Shown one piece after another: positions 32,211-32,224 of a stretch of 32,224 nucleotides of DNA (positions within the stretch are counted from its first letter, which is position 1; each line of letters starts with the position of its first letter). Source of the stretch: an uncultured Eggerthellaceae bacterium. GTDB lineage: Bacteria; Actinomycetota; Coriobacteriia; Coriobacteriales; Eggerthellaceae. The notes under the pieces were generated by a model. It was given only the letters and a program-made list of their open reading frames with translations, was not told the DNA's origin and ran no database searches. Both the position numbers and the translations under genes were made by a program. The stretch spans positions 1 to 32,224 of the forward strand of contig CAKUFS010000026.1 of assembly GCA_934648845.1 (NCBI GenBank). Reading direction: 5' to 3'.

Positions 32211-32224
32211 AAACAAGCTGTTTT

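Overview
The window most likely comes from a gut-type actinobacterium of the class Coriobacteriia, probably Eggerthellaceae. This is an inference from gene content (acetate kinase and phosphotransacetylase, a UDP-galactopyranose mutase next to a GT2 glycosyltransferase, a giant secreted leucine-rich-repeat protein with cohesin and dockerin modules, a YugP-type peptidase, a short SerA), moderate GC content and frequent GTG/TTG starts. No species call is possible from the sequence alone. Most of the window is ordinary housekeeping chromosome; the unusual part is roughly the first 10 kb.

Region 1 (1-1425): a tRNA-Gly(GCC) with its terminator, followed by a geneless stretch full of tRNA-derived fragments, a perfect 33-bp direct repeat, stacked terminator hairpins and a 111-nt nested stem-loop. 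A single-pass membrane protein of unknown function then lies on the minus strand. Region 2 (1500-2713): a TerC-family membrane protein preceded by what looks like a manganese-sensing yybP-ykoY riboswitch with a terminator. Region 3 (2639-9337): a 1740-residue secreted modular protein. Its upstream region holds a MITE-like 188-bp inverted-repeat element, a candidate promoter whose spacer is mostly a run of nine C, a probable cobalamin riboswitch and a riboswitch-type terminator. The protein starts with a DUF4430 (transcobalamin C-terminal-like) domain, continues with a cadherin-like domain, BspA-type leucine-rich repeats, an Ig-like segment and a GLUG-like beta-helix, and ends with a cohesin and a dockerin. 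Five copies of a 29-bp imperfect palindrome bracket this locus.

Region 4 (9333-15344): a lipid/diacylglycerol kinase-family gene (minus), RNase D, a YugP-like zinc peptidase, xseA-xseB and ackA. Region 5 (15525-17636): a nucleoside hydrolase converging on pta, so the two halves of the acetate pathway lie close together but are separately transcribed. Region 6 (17842-20248): UDP-galactopyranose mutase and a GT2 glycosyltransferase, pointing to galactofuranose-containing surface glycan. Region 7 (20353-24014): a CobD/HisC-like aminotransferase homologue that has lost the PLP lysine (minus), DNA polymerase IV, and a DegV fatty-acid-binding protein (minus). Region 8 (24204-32096): a tight plus-strand cluster ileS-lspA-rluA family-ferrochelatase homologue-coaBC, then serA. 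The ferrochelatase homologue lacks both expected catalytic residues.

The most coherent new hypothesis is that the giant secreted protein is a B12-regulated, possibly phase-variable surface factor that captures corrinoids or tethers other surface proteins. All functional statements come from reading motifs and have not been checked by database searches.
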